Shown: positions 52,092 through 60,054 of the stretch, piece after piece
How positions within the stretch are numbered: position 1 is the first letter of the stretch
Layout of the letters: every line of letters begins with the position of its first letter
Source: Hyphomicrobium sp. NDB2Meth4
GTDB taxonomy: Bacteria; Pseudomonadota; Alphaproteobacteria; Rhizobiales; Hyphomicrobiaceae
Assembly (NCBI RefSeq): GCF_900117445.1
Contig: NZ_FPEJ01000013.1
Span: 868,001-932,000, forward strand
DNA length: 64,000 bases
Reading direction: 5' to 3'
Translations under genes and position numbers: made by a program
The notes under the pieces: generated by a model
What the model was told of the DNA's origin: nothing
The model's input: only the letters and a program-made list of their open reading frames with translations
Database searches by the model: none

Positions 52092-53729
52092 TCACGATTC
52101 CAGAAGGTCCTGAACGCGGCGCATGAAGACGCCGTGATAGGCATCGTGGATGCTCGTGTAGACCTTCTCTTCGACCACGCGCGGGGCGACGCCACGGTGG
52201 CCGGACAATGCGACGATGCGGTACGACTTGAACGGCTCAATGACGGTGATCGCGTACTTGTCGACTTGCGGCTGTCTGCGGAAATAGATCAGCAGACGCT
52301 CCAACGCTTCGCTGTGCTGTCCGAGCGGACTTCTGCGATGCTCTTCGATGACCTCGTCTGTCACGAGCGTCTTCAGGTAGTCGCGCGTCAGCTTGTCGAA
52401 GCGGCGCAGATAGAGTTCGTCCTTGTCTTCGGTTTCGGTGGCTTCTTCGGGCAGCATCTCTCCGCCTTTCTCCGCTCGTGCTGATCTGTGCTCGCTCTTC
52501 TTCTTGTCGCGCCAGGTACGGAACTGTTCCTTGATGCCGAAGAGACCTCGGCGCAGGAACAGCACGACGAAGAGCATGATGAGGCCGATGATGACGAGGC
52601 GCAGGGCCCCGAGGTCGATGAGAACCTTGTCGAAGAAGACGACGATCAAGGTTCCGAGCACGGCACCTTCGGCGCGCCCCAATCCGCCGATGACGAGCAT
52701 CGCCAAGCCAAGCAGCACCGTGTCGAACGAGAACAGCGATGGCGAGGCGCCGCGGAAGTAGGATGCGTAGTAGCCGCCGATGGCACCCAGCGCGATCGAG
52801 GTGATGATGAACACGTGGATGCGCGCCTTGCGGTAATCGACGCCAGCCGCCTCCGCGAAGGCCTCGCGCTTTTCCGGCGCCATGCGCAGGATACGGCCCA
52901 GCCTGCGCCCGTTCACCAAGCGGAACAGCAGCAGCGCGGCCAGCAGAACGACGAAGCTGCCATAGTAGCCGATGATCAGCTGCGTCGACTGCGAGGCCGA
53001 CTGTGGGATGAAGCTGTCTGCGCCGTAGAGGCCTCCGGTAGCAGACCCGAACGTCTTCGATTGGATGACGTAGACACGGCACAGTTCATTGAGACCGAGC
53101 GTCAGCAGCGCGTAATAGAAGCCGTCGAGGCGTATTGCCGGCAAGGCGATGATCACGCCCATGACGAGGCCAAGCGCCGCGCCCGAGAGCGGCATCGTCC
53201 ACCATGGCCAGCCCCAGAAGACTGACGTGCCCGCCGCGGCGTATGCGGCCGCACCGACCACAGCCATCGTTGCCAGCGAAAAGATGCCCGCCGTGCCGAT
53301 GACAAGTGTCCAGCAAAGGTTGATCGCCGAATAGATGAGGAAGATCGTCGCCGCGCCGAGTAGCGTGTTGGCGACTTCGCCCGGCGTCAGCATCGGCAGC
53401 ACAGCCAATGCCATCAACGCCATCATCCACCAGATCGGACGCTTATCGACGATCGTCTTCTCGACCCGCTGAGTCTTCGGGTTGTACTCAGAACGAATGT
53501 CGAGCACGCGCCGACGCGTCGGCCAGTAGCGAAGCCGCGACCAGAGCTTTGCGCCGTGCCCACCCCACTTGTGATAGTAGCGCAGGCGTCCGACTTTATA
53601 GAGCTTGGCGTGCGAGGTGCGCTTCTTGCGCCATATCTCTGTCGGGTCGGTCCAATCCGGGGTCGGTGCTTCAGGGTTGGCTTTGGCCGCATGCCAGACT
53701 TGGTGCGGATTCTTCCAGATCGTTGTCAT
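52092..53729 (-). CDS. LivM-type ABC permease fused to a DMFase small-subunit domain
   Basis: 545 residues in one uninterrupted frame. Residues 1-100 are a long, basic, tryptophan-rich cytosolic extension. Residues ~103-390 are a LivM/UrtC permease with about ten helices (NLCWTLVIGTAGIFSLATMA, VIGGLGRAEGAVLGTLI). A charged linker (~395-430) leads to a domain matching the DMFase small subunit: YFRRQP, YRI (503-505), LSGHRGVAP (508-516), KVYT (522-525), H532-x2-F535-x2-R538. A gapless hand alignment with the free small subunit at 17056-17496 gives 18 identities in 39 positions. It starts overlapping the LivH gene (ATGA) and ends just before DMFase copy 2. An internal ATG at 52457 with GGCGGAG upstream could also make a free 121-residue subunit. 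Confidence 0.88.
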   Translation of the reverse strand: MTTIWKNPHQVWHAAKANPEAPTPDWTDPTEIWRKKRTSHAKLYKVGRLRYYHKWGGHGAKLWSRLRYWPTRRRVLDIRSEYNPKTQRVEKTIVDKRPIWWMMALMALAVLPMLTPGEVANTLLGAATIFLIYSAINLCWTLVIGTAGIFSLATMAVVGAAAYAAAGTSVFWGWPWWTMPLSGAALGLVMGVIIALPAIRLDGFYYALLTLGLNELCRVYVIQSKTFGSATGGLYGADSFIPQSASQSTQLIIGYYGSFVVLLAALLLFRLVNGRRLGRILRMAPEKREAFAEAAGVDYRKARIHVFIITSIALGAIGGYYASYFRGASPSLFSFDTVLLGLAMLVIGGLGRAEGAVLGTLIVVFFDKVLIDLGALRLVIIGLIMLFVVLFLRRGLFGIKEQFRTWRDKKKSEHRSARAEKGGEMLPEEATETEDKDELYLRRFDKLTRDYLKTLVTDEVIEEHRRSPLGQHSEALERLLIYFRRQPQVDKYAITVIEPFKSYRIVALSGHRGVAPRVVEEKVYTSIHDAYHGVFMRRVQDLLES

Positions 53730-54637
53730 GCTTCGCGGGCCCTATCCAGGATGCCCGCGATGCCGCGCGGCCGTACGAGAATGATCGCGATGATCAGCAG
53801 GAACTGTGTGATGAGGACGTATTGCCCGCCGAGAAACGACGCCGTGAGCGCCTCGTTGAAGCCGAGGATCACCGCGGCGATCACCGCGCCCTGTACGCTG
53901 CCAAGCCCGCCACAGAGAGCCACGCTAAGCCCTTTGATGAGCGGCGTCAGGCCCGCGAACGGACTGACGAAGTAAGTCTGCGACAGGAGAACGGAGGCGA
54001 GACCTGCAAGGCCACCGGTGAGCGCCATCACATAGAACCCGGTGCGCCGTACACCGATGCCGACTAGAGATGCTGCATGCGGGTTCATCATCATGGCCCG
54101 GATTTCGAGCCCGCGCCGGCTATGGGTCATCCAACGCAAAGTCAGCGTCAGCAGAACGATCGACGCCATGATCGATCCGCCCTTATCCGCCGTAATGACG
54201 ATGTCGCCGAATGAAACCTTCCAATCACCGAACAACGTGGGAAGCGGCTTCGCGCGCGGCCCGAACATATAGAGCAGCACCTGAGTGCCGATCAGACTGA
54301 TGGCCAGCGTTGCAATAAGACCGCGGACGGTGAACTCGGGCTTGTCGTGGATCGGGATAAACGCGAGCGCGCAGACCATCACACCCACGAGCGCCCCCGT
54401 GACGATGCCTGCCGCAATGACGATGGCGCCTAGCAGCAGCGGGTAATCGGCAACAAGCGGAAGGTCCTGCGCCAGGCGCCCCACGTACCAGGCACCGAAG
54501 CCCGCCGCCGAGAAGGTGAAGCCGTACGCCATGTTGACGAGCCCAAGGCTCGACCACGTGATCGAGATGCCGATCGCCAGCGTCCCGTATATGCACGCCA
54601 ATGTGATGGCCGTTATGAAGATGAAGCCGAAATCCAT
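53726..54637 (-). CDS. ABC transporter permease, LivH type (amide importer 2)
   Basis: 303 residues, about eight membrane segments. LivH landmarks are SSLGLVNMAYGFTFSAAGFGAWY near 30-50 and LSVALCGGLGSVQGAVIAAVILG near 240. The stop overlaps the start of the fused permease gene by four bases, so the two membrane subunits are translationally coupled. It is less like the LivH of importer 1 than expected for a recent duplication. Confidence 0.88.
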   Translation of the reverse strand: MDFGFIFITAITLACIYGTLAIGISITWSSLGLVNMAYGFTFSAAGFGAWYVGRLAQDLPLVADYPLLLGAIVIAAGIVTGALVGVMVCALAFIPIHDKPEFTVRGLIATLAISLIGTQVLLYMFGPRAKPLPTLFGDWKVSFGDIVITADKGGSIMASIVLLTLTLRWMTHSRRGLEIRAMMMNPHAASLVGIGVRRTGFYVMALTGGLAGLASVLLSQTYFVSPFAGLTPLIKGLSVALCGGLGSVQGAVIAAVILGFNEALTASFLGGQYVLITQFLLIIAIILVRPRGIAGILDRAREA

Positions 54638-54640
54638 AAT

Positions 54641-55387
54641 TTATGCCTCGCGCCTGTTGTGCTGGGCGAGGGAGGCTGAGGCCTCGCCTTTGAGTTTTCC
54701 GACGTGCATTCCGATGATCCTGTCGACTCGCCCTTCCAGCAGGGCGACGTTCTGCTCGGCGATCACCATCGCGGAGCTGCCCAGCTCGATTGCGAACAGC
54801 GCCTCCATGACGCTCTTGCCGATTTTGGGCGCGAGCCCCAGTGATGGCTCATCGACCAGAAACAGCGATGCGTCCGCCATCAGCCCGCGTCCGAGCGACA
54901 CCATGCGCCGCTCGCCGCCAGACAATCGTCCGACAGGCGTCTGCATCAGCTTGCGCAGTGGCGGAAACACCTGCAGCACACCTTCCTTGCGGGTGGCCCG
55001 TTCGCGCCATGCCTTGGGCGTGAAAGCACCACTGTCGAGATGTTCCTCGACGGTGAGGCCGTGAAAGATCTCATCGCCTTGGGGCATGAGGGCCAACCCG
55101 CGCCGCACCACCTTGTGCGTATGCCGCCCGGGCCCTTGGCTGCGTGTGCCGCCGACCTCGTGGCCGCTCAGCTTGATCGAGCCGCGTTGCCAGCCGGTCA
55201 GGCCGGCAATTGCCAGGAACAGCGTCGATTTGCCGTGGCCGTTGAGACCGACAATCCCGACGCGCTCACCGGGATGAATGATGAGATCCAGATCGTGAAT
55301 GACACGCATCGGGCCATAACCGGCCGATAGGCCATTCACGCTCAGGATCGGCTCGCCGCGCGCCACCTGCTCCTGCGAAACCGTCAT
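54641..55387 (-). CDS. ABC transporter ATP-binding protein, LivF type (amide importer 2)
   Basis: 248 residues. Walker A is GLNGHGKST near 46, the signature is LSGGERRM and Walker B is LFLVDEPSLGL, with a glutamine-type switch region VIAEQN, so it is a complete ATPase. It overlaps the LivG-type gene by four bases and is followed by the LivH gene at three bases. As its LivG partner has a degenerate signature, this subunit supplies the only consensus signature motif of the pair. Confidence 0.9.
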   Translation of the reverse strand: MTVSQEQVARGEPILSVNGLSAGYGPMRVIHDLDLIIHPGERVGIVGLNGHGKSTLFLAIAGLTGWQRGSIKLSGHEVGGTRSQGPGRHTHKVVRRGLALMPQGDEIFHGLTVEEHLDSGAFTPKAWRERATRKEGVLQVFPPLRKLMQTPVGRLSGGERRMVSLGRGLMADASLFLVDEPSLGLAPKIGKSVMEALFAIELGSSAMVIAEQNVALLEGRVDRIIGMHVGKLKGEASASLAQHNRREA

Positions 55388-56121
55388 GCCGCGTGCTCCT
55401 CTGAATGATTATCGAAGTAAGCGGCATGCACGCGCGGATCGTTGAGGATGTCGCTGAGGCCGCCTTCTGCGATCTGCTCGCCGGCATCCATGACCATCAC
55501 GCGGTCGGCGATCGTATCGAGTAGCTCGATGCGATGTTCGACGATGATGATCGCGATGTTCATCTCCTTGGAGACGAGACGGATGAGATGGTCGATCTCA
55601 TCGATCTCCGAGTTGATGAGACCCGCGGCGGGTTCATCGAGCAGCAGTAGTGTGGGCCGTCGCATCAACAGAACAGACAGAAGCAGCTTGCGGCGGTTCA
55701 TCGTTTCGAGACGGCTTGCAGGCATGTCCTCGTCGACACGCAAATCGACGAGTTCCATGCCCCATTCCGCATCGTGCCGTGTGAGCATCGGCCGGAAGGC
55801 CTGGCGCGAGGCCTTGAGGACCTCTCCGACAGTCAGGTCTTCCGGGACGACTGGCGTCTGATAGGTCCGCCCGATCCCGAGCCGAGCCCGCTCAAACAGG
55901 CGCAGGTTGGTGATATCCTGCCCCTTGAACGTCACGCGGCCACTCTTGGGCCGATGGCGACCGGAAAGCACCTCGAACAGACTGGTCTTCCCGGCGCCGT
56001 TTGGGCCGATGACGCCGAGCACCTGGCCGGGCTCAATGGACAGCGAGATCCCCTTGAGGATCTCGCGGCCGCCCAGATCCAGCCGAATGTCTTCGGCCGT
56101 AAAAAGCGGAACGTTTGCCAT
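55384..56121 (-). CDS. ABC transporter ATP-binding protein, LivG type, with degenerate signature (amide importer 2)
   Basis: 245 residues from the ATG at 56121; a GTG two codons earlier is possible. Walker A GPNGAGKTS and Walker B LLLLDEPAAGL are intact and the switch histidine is in VEHR. Where LivG proteins have LSxGQ/E, this one reads LETMNRRKL, so the signature is lost. In a heterodimer with the LivF partner one of the two composite ATP sites would then be non-consensus. It follows the binding-protein gene by nine bases and overlaps livF by four. Confidence 0.88.
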   Translation of the reverse strand: MANVPLFTAEDIRLDLGGREILKGISLSIEPGQVLGVIGPNGAGKTSLFEVLSGRHRPKSGRVTFKGQDITNLRLFERARLGIGRTYQTPVVPEDLTVGEVLKASRQAFRPMLTRHDAEWGMELVDLRVDEDMPASRLETMNRRKLLLSVLLMRRPTLLLLDEPAAGLINSEIDEIDHLIRLVSKEMNIAIIIVEHRIELLDTIADRVMVMDAGEQIAEGGLSDILNDPRVHAAYFDNHSEEHAA

Positions 56122-56130
56122 CACCACGCC

Positions 56131-57414
56131 TCACATCCACGGCGCGGCGCGCAACGTTTCCTGCTTCAGAGTTTCGGGGAAGATGATCTTGTGCTCCCCG
56201 TCCTGGACCTGGAAATAAAGATGGGCCATGCCCTTCTCGATATCCTGCGTTCCGACCGGGTAGTGCACCGCTTCCTGACGCGGGTTGTTCATGTAGGACC
56301 AGCCAGCGACGCCGCGGAACGGCGTTACACGGAGATAGTCGCACACGCCCTTGAAGTTCATCGGATCACCGACATGCTCCCACGCCTGTTTCATCATGTA
56401 GGCGATGTCGTAACCCGATGCGGTGTGCGCGAGACCAACCGGCGTCCCGGGGAAGCGCTTGGTGTAGGCGTTGCGGAACTTCATGCCCTTCTCATCGGCA
56501 TAGACGCCGAGGACGGTGCCCCACACGAAGCCTTCAGCTGATTTACCGGCAAGCTCGAGGAACTCGGGCTGCGAGGGACCGTACTGCAGGTAGACCAGCG
56601 CACCTTTGAGCGGATTGGCCTGGAACTGCTTGACGAAGGAAGCGTACTCGGACGCCACCCAGTGGTCGACCATGACAGTGCCTGCACCGACCTTGCGGAT
56701 CTGCTCGATCACGGGCGCCCAGTCCTGCACGGGGTACTGGATGTCCGTCACTGCAGCCAGCTCGAACTCACTGTTCTTGAGAGCCTCCTGCGCCGCTTTC
56801 GAGATAGTCTGGCAGTAGGCCACCTGCTCCTGAATGATGTGGACCTTGTTGTTGAGCGGCTTCCACGCACCGCTGTCCTTCATCTGCTTGAGGAAGATTG
56901 GGAATGCCTGGCCGTAAAAGACTTCGGAGGGATCCATCTGGAAGATGTGGCTGTACTTCTCCGGATTGGCTGCAACCTGATCCGTAGCCGCGCGCTGCGT
57001 GTTGGCGCTGACGTATGGGCACTTGTAGGCGACGGACGCATCCATGGCCGGGATCGGCACGAACAGGAACGCCTGCGAAATGGCGTGAACCTTCATATCG
57101 ACAAGTCGGCGGATCGACGCCTGACAGCTCTCGGCCGAGAGCAGGTCGACGTCAACGTGCTTCAACTCGAGCGGACGGCCGAGAATTCCGCCGGCGGCGT
57201 TGATCTCTTCCTGGGCAAGGATGGTCGCGTTTAGATGGTCCTGGTGATCCTGGACGCCCGCGGCGGCCGTTTCCGAGATCGGCAAGCCGAGGACAATGGG
57301 CTCACCAGATGGTGCAGCACTGGCACCACGAGACATGCTGAGGATGGCCGGCGCCACAGACAACGTGCCGATACCCTTGATGACGTTGCGACGATGCATG
57401 GGTCGCTTAAGCAT
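56131..57414 (-). CDS. periplasmic amide/urea-type solute-binding protein (amide importer 2)
   Basis: 427 residues, ATG at 57414 with GGAGGGGAAG upstream. A twin-arginine-like leader, HRRNVIKGIGTLSVAPAIL, ends near GASAA. The type I binding fold has VLGLPISETAAAGVQDHQD, EEINAAGGILGRPLELK, and a C-terminal AYMMKQAWEHVGDPMNFKG. It is closer in style to the AmiC-like sensors in this window (shared INAQGGILGRP-type motif and VYLQYGP stretch) than to the binding protein of importer 1. It heads the operon of amide module 2. Confidence 0.87.
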   Translation of the reverse strand: MLKRPMHRRNVIKGIGTLSVAPAILSMSRGASAAPSGEPIVLGLPISETAAAGVQDHQDHLNATILAQEEINAAGGILGRPLELKHVDVDLLSAESCQASIRRLVDMKVHAISQAFLFVPIPAMDASVAYKCPYVSANTQRAATDQVAANPEKYSHIFQMDPSEVFYGQAFPIFLKQMKDSGAWKPLNNKVHIIQEQVAYCQTISKAAQEALKNSEFELAAVTDIQYPVQDWAPVIEQIRKVGAGTVMVDHWVASEYASFVKQFQANPLKGALVYLQYGPSQPEFLELAGKSAEGFVWGTVLGVYADEKGMKFRNAYTKRFPGTPVGLAHTASGYDIAYMMKQAWEHVGDPMNFKGVCDYLRVTPFRGVAGWSYMNNPRQEAVHYPVGTQDIEKGMAHLYFQVQDGEHKIIFPETLKQETLRAAPWM

Positions 57415-57811
57415 TCTTCCCCTCCGACGGCAGATGCACTAGACTGATCGACTAGTCGTATCGTTTATCTCAGTGCAAATAGCCAGAGTCAACACAAAGA
57501 AATGCTTAGTTTTTATGCTTATCGTGCACATTGCATGCGCATCACGCGGGGGCGCCAAACCATTCAGGCTCGATACATTCAGGCCTTGTCATTCACGCCA
57601 CAACGCCACATAAGCATATCGTCTACAATCACAGCGTTTGGTGGGACCGTCCTCAACCAGAGTGCTCCCCTCGACCAGGGTACTCCGGCCTACAGCAGGA
57701 ACTCGGGATATGACGATCGCCTCAGAGGTAACGCTGGCAGCAACATCCTCGGCTGCACGTTCCTTCACACGCAGCCATATCGATGATGCCCAGGACCGCG
57801 CAAAACGGCGC
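57415..57811. promoter_or_regulatory. divergent control region of amide module 2
   Basis: About 400 bases, AT-richer than the flanks, between the importer/DMFase operon and the regulator genes. CTAGAC (57439-57444) and the perfect palindrome CGACTAGTCG (57449-57458) lie 25-45 bases upstream of the binding-protein gene and recall the CTAG dyads of module 1. ATGCTTA occurs at 57502 and 57515, and its inverse TAAGCAT at 57611. The response regulator encoded at 57812 is the obvious candidate binder. Confidence 0.5.
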
Positions 57812-58480
57812 ATGAAAGTCCTGATCGCCGATGATCACTGGTTCGTACGCGACGCGCTGAAGACGCTGATGCGGCGCATGCAGAAGTCGCTCGACCCGCT
57901 GGAGGCCGTGTCGTTCGAGGATGCGGTCGCCATCCTGGATGCCAACCCAGACATCGAGCTGATGCTGATCGATCTCGTCATGCCCGGTTTTGCCGAATTT
58001 GCCGGCCTGCGCATGTTGAGGCAGCGCTACCCGCAGATCCCGATCGTCGTGGTCTCCGTGCACGAGGAGCGCGGCCACGTGATCAAGGCCATCGAACAGG
58101 GCGTGATCGGATACATTCCCAAAACCGCGCCGCCAGAGGAGATGCTGCAGGCGCTCTCGCTGGCTCTCGCTGGTCAGGTGAGCTATCCGCGCCGCATTCT
58201 CGAGAGTTCGATAAGCGCGCCCGAGCCACACGCATTCAATACGTCGGACACGCCCTCCGCAGATGACCCAGCCGCCGAACCCAGGGGCGAGCAGCCTCTG
58301 ACGGCGCGCGAACAGGAAGTTCTCGCCCTGCTCGGAGAAGGCGCCTCGGTGCAGCGCATTGCTGAATCTCTGAAGCTCAGCAGGAACACCGTGCGCGTGC
58401 ACGTTTCAAACATCATGCGAAAGCTTCAGCTCAGCGATCGCTCTCAGGTGATCCATTACGCGGTAAGCCGCAAACGCTAG
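57812..58480 (+). CDS. NarL/LuxR-family response regulator (amide module 2)
   Basis: 222 residues from the ATG at 57812 (MKVLIADDHW); the frame is open for 58 more codons upstream, but those do not resemble a receiver domain. The receiver has acidic D7-D8, phospho-acceptor D54 in LIDLVMPGF and a conserved lysine in YIPKTA. A LuxR helix-turn-helix lies near 165-215 (LTAREQEVLALLGEGASVQRIAESLKLSRNTVRVHVSNIMRKL). It is a paralogue of the module 1 regulator, with the same gene order and divergent orientation. Confidence 0.9.
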   Translation: MKVLIADDHWFVRDALKTLMRRMQKSLDPLEAVSFEDAVAILDANPDIELMLIDLVMPGFAEFAGLRMLRQRYPQIPIVVVSVHEERGHVIKAIEQGVIGYIPKTAPPEEMLQALSLALAGQVSYPRRILESSISAPEPHAFNTSDTPSADDPAAEPRGEQPLTAREQEVLALLGEGASVQRIAESLKLSRNTVRVHVSNIMRKLQLSDRSQVIHYAVSRKR

Positions 58481-58485
58481 CGAAT

Positions 58486-60054
58486 GTGAAATTGGGCGTA
58501 GAACGATCGTCGTCTGAAGTGCCACTGCGCAGGGTTTGGGACTCCCTGCAGAGAGTTGGCTTCGGTCTTTGCATCTTCGATGACGCGCTACGGCTCATCG
58601 CCGTCAACGACCCGTTTTGCGACCTGTTCGGCGCTGCGGGCGAGCGGCTTCAATACGGCACGTCTCTTTCCCAGTTTGTGCGAGAACTCATCGCGCAAAA
58701 AGTCGTCCGCCAGGACGACGAGGAGACGTGGATCGCCGAATGCACCGATGCCCTGCGATCGGGAACCACCTTGCAGCTCAAGCTCAGCGATGGACGCATC
58801 TGCAAGCTCGTTACGACACTGGGGCATGAAAGCGGCCTGACGCTCGTTGCCGAAGACGTCACGCGGACGCGGTATAGTGAAGAGACCCTGCGCGAAGCCA
58901 AAGAATTCGCGGAGAAGGCCAATATCATGAAGTCGCGCTTCCTGCGCGCCGCCAACCATGACCTGCGGCAGCCGCTCGCGACGATGAAGATCCTCGTCTA
59001 CAACTGCATGTCGGTCGAGGACCCCGAGGCGCGCTCGCAAGCGCTGCGCTCGATGGATTTGACCGTCTCGGTCATGGAGGAGTTGCTGGGCGCGCTGCTC
59101 AACGTCGGACAGCTCGATGCGGGAGCCATCGTTCCGCGCGTTGCTTCGTTCCCCGTCGCGACACTCTTCAAGCGTCTGGGCGTGCAGTTCATCCATCAGG
59201 CGGAAGACAAAGGCCTCAACCTCACAATCGTGCCGACCAGCTGCCACATCGCAACCGATCAACTGCTGCTCGAGCGGATCCTGGCGAACTTCCTTTCGAA
59301 CGCGATCCGCTACACCGACTACGGGCGCATCCTCCTCGGCTGCCGCCGCATCGACAACAAGTTACGGATCGAGGTTTATGACACTGGACGCGGAATCGCG
59401 CCTGAGCATCATGAGCGCATTTTCGACGAGTTCTTTCGTATCAACACAGGCGGCAGCCACTCGGAACGCACGGCGCTAGGGCTTGGACTCAACGTCGCAA
59501 AGCGCCTCAGCCAGTTGCTGGAAACTCCGATATCCCTGCGCAGCGCACCTGGGCGCGGATCAGTGTTTTCCATCACCGTCCCAATCGGTGACATCTGGCG
59601 CAGCGAAGTCGGACAGAACGACATCACGGAAGCGCTTACCGGAGAGTTCGTCGGCGTCGAGGCGCTGATTGTCGAGGATGACTCGGTGCTGCGCGATGCG
59701 CTGTCTACGCTGCTTGATCGCTGGGGCATCATCGTTCACGCCGCGGGCAATTATGATCAGGCCCTTCAAATGGCCGCGGAGAAGCGGCCCGATCTCGTCA
59801 TTTCCGATTTCCAGTTGCCCGGCGGATCAAACGGGCTCGACGTCTGCCGCTCGGTCCAAACGGCTCTGGGCGAAGAGATCCCGTGCATCATCGTCACCGC
59901 CGACACCGATGAGCGCCGGCTCGCGGAAATCAGCGCTGCGGGTCTCCCTCTTCTTATCAAGCCCATCGCGCCCGCGCGGCTGCGAGTCCTCATGCACCAC
60001 GTGCTGTTCGAGGAGAACGATACATCGTCAGACTTTCAATCGGAGGCGGGATGA
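58486..60054 (+). CDS. soluble hybrid sensor histidine kinase (amide module 2)
   Basis: 522 residues from a GTG at 58486, five bases after the regulator stop. A PAS-like N-terminus (about 15-115) precedes HisKA with H158 in ANHDLRQPLA. ATPase boxes are DTGRGI and TALGLGLNVAKRL, and a C-terminal receiver has D441 in VISDFQLP. There are no membrane segments. Its stop overlaps the start of the binding-protein sensor gene (ATGA), which suggests that kinase and sensor are made in equal amounts and act together. Confidence 0.9.
   Translation: MKLGVERSSSEVPLRRVWDSLQRVGFGLCIFDDALRLIAVNDPFCDLFGAAGERLQYGTSLSQFVRELIAQKVVRQDDEETWIAECTDALRSGTTLQLKLSDGRICKLVTTLGHESGLTLVAEDVTRTRYSEETLREAKEFAEKANIMKSRFLRAANHDLRQPLATMKILVYNCMSVEDPEARSQALRSMDLTVSVMEELLGALLNVGQLDAGAIVPRVASFPVATLFKRLGVQFIHQAEDKGLNLTIVPTSCHIATDQLLLERILANFLSNAIRYTDYGRILLGCRRIDNKLRIEVYDTGRGIAPEHHERIFDEFFRINTGGSHSERTALGLGLNVAKRLSQLLETPISLRSAPGRGSVFSITVPIGDIWRSEVGQNDITEALTGEFVGVEALIVEDDSVLRDALSTLLDRWGIIVHAAGNYDQALQMAAEKRPDLVISDFQLPGGSNGLDVCRSVQTALGEEIPCIIVTADTDERRLAEISAAGLPLLIKPIAPARLRVLMHHVLFEENDTSSDFQSEAG

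Noticed and set aside
51390-52484. 364-codon plus-strand frame over the DMFase copy 2 start and the fused permease tail
   Set aside because: It is antisense to two strongly supported genes and contains no known motif.
57502-57786. 94-codon open frame in the module 2 control region
   Set aside because: No convincing ribosome site and overlaps repeated ATGCTTA elements; a faint resemblance to the 41-codon frame of module 1 was judged too weak.
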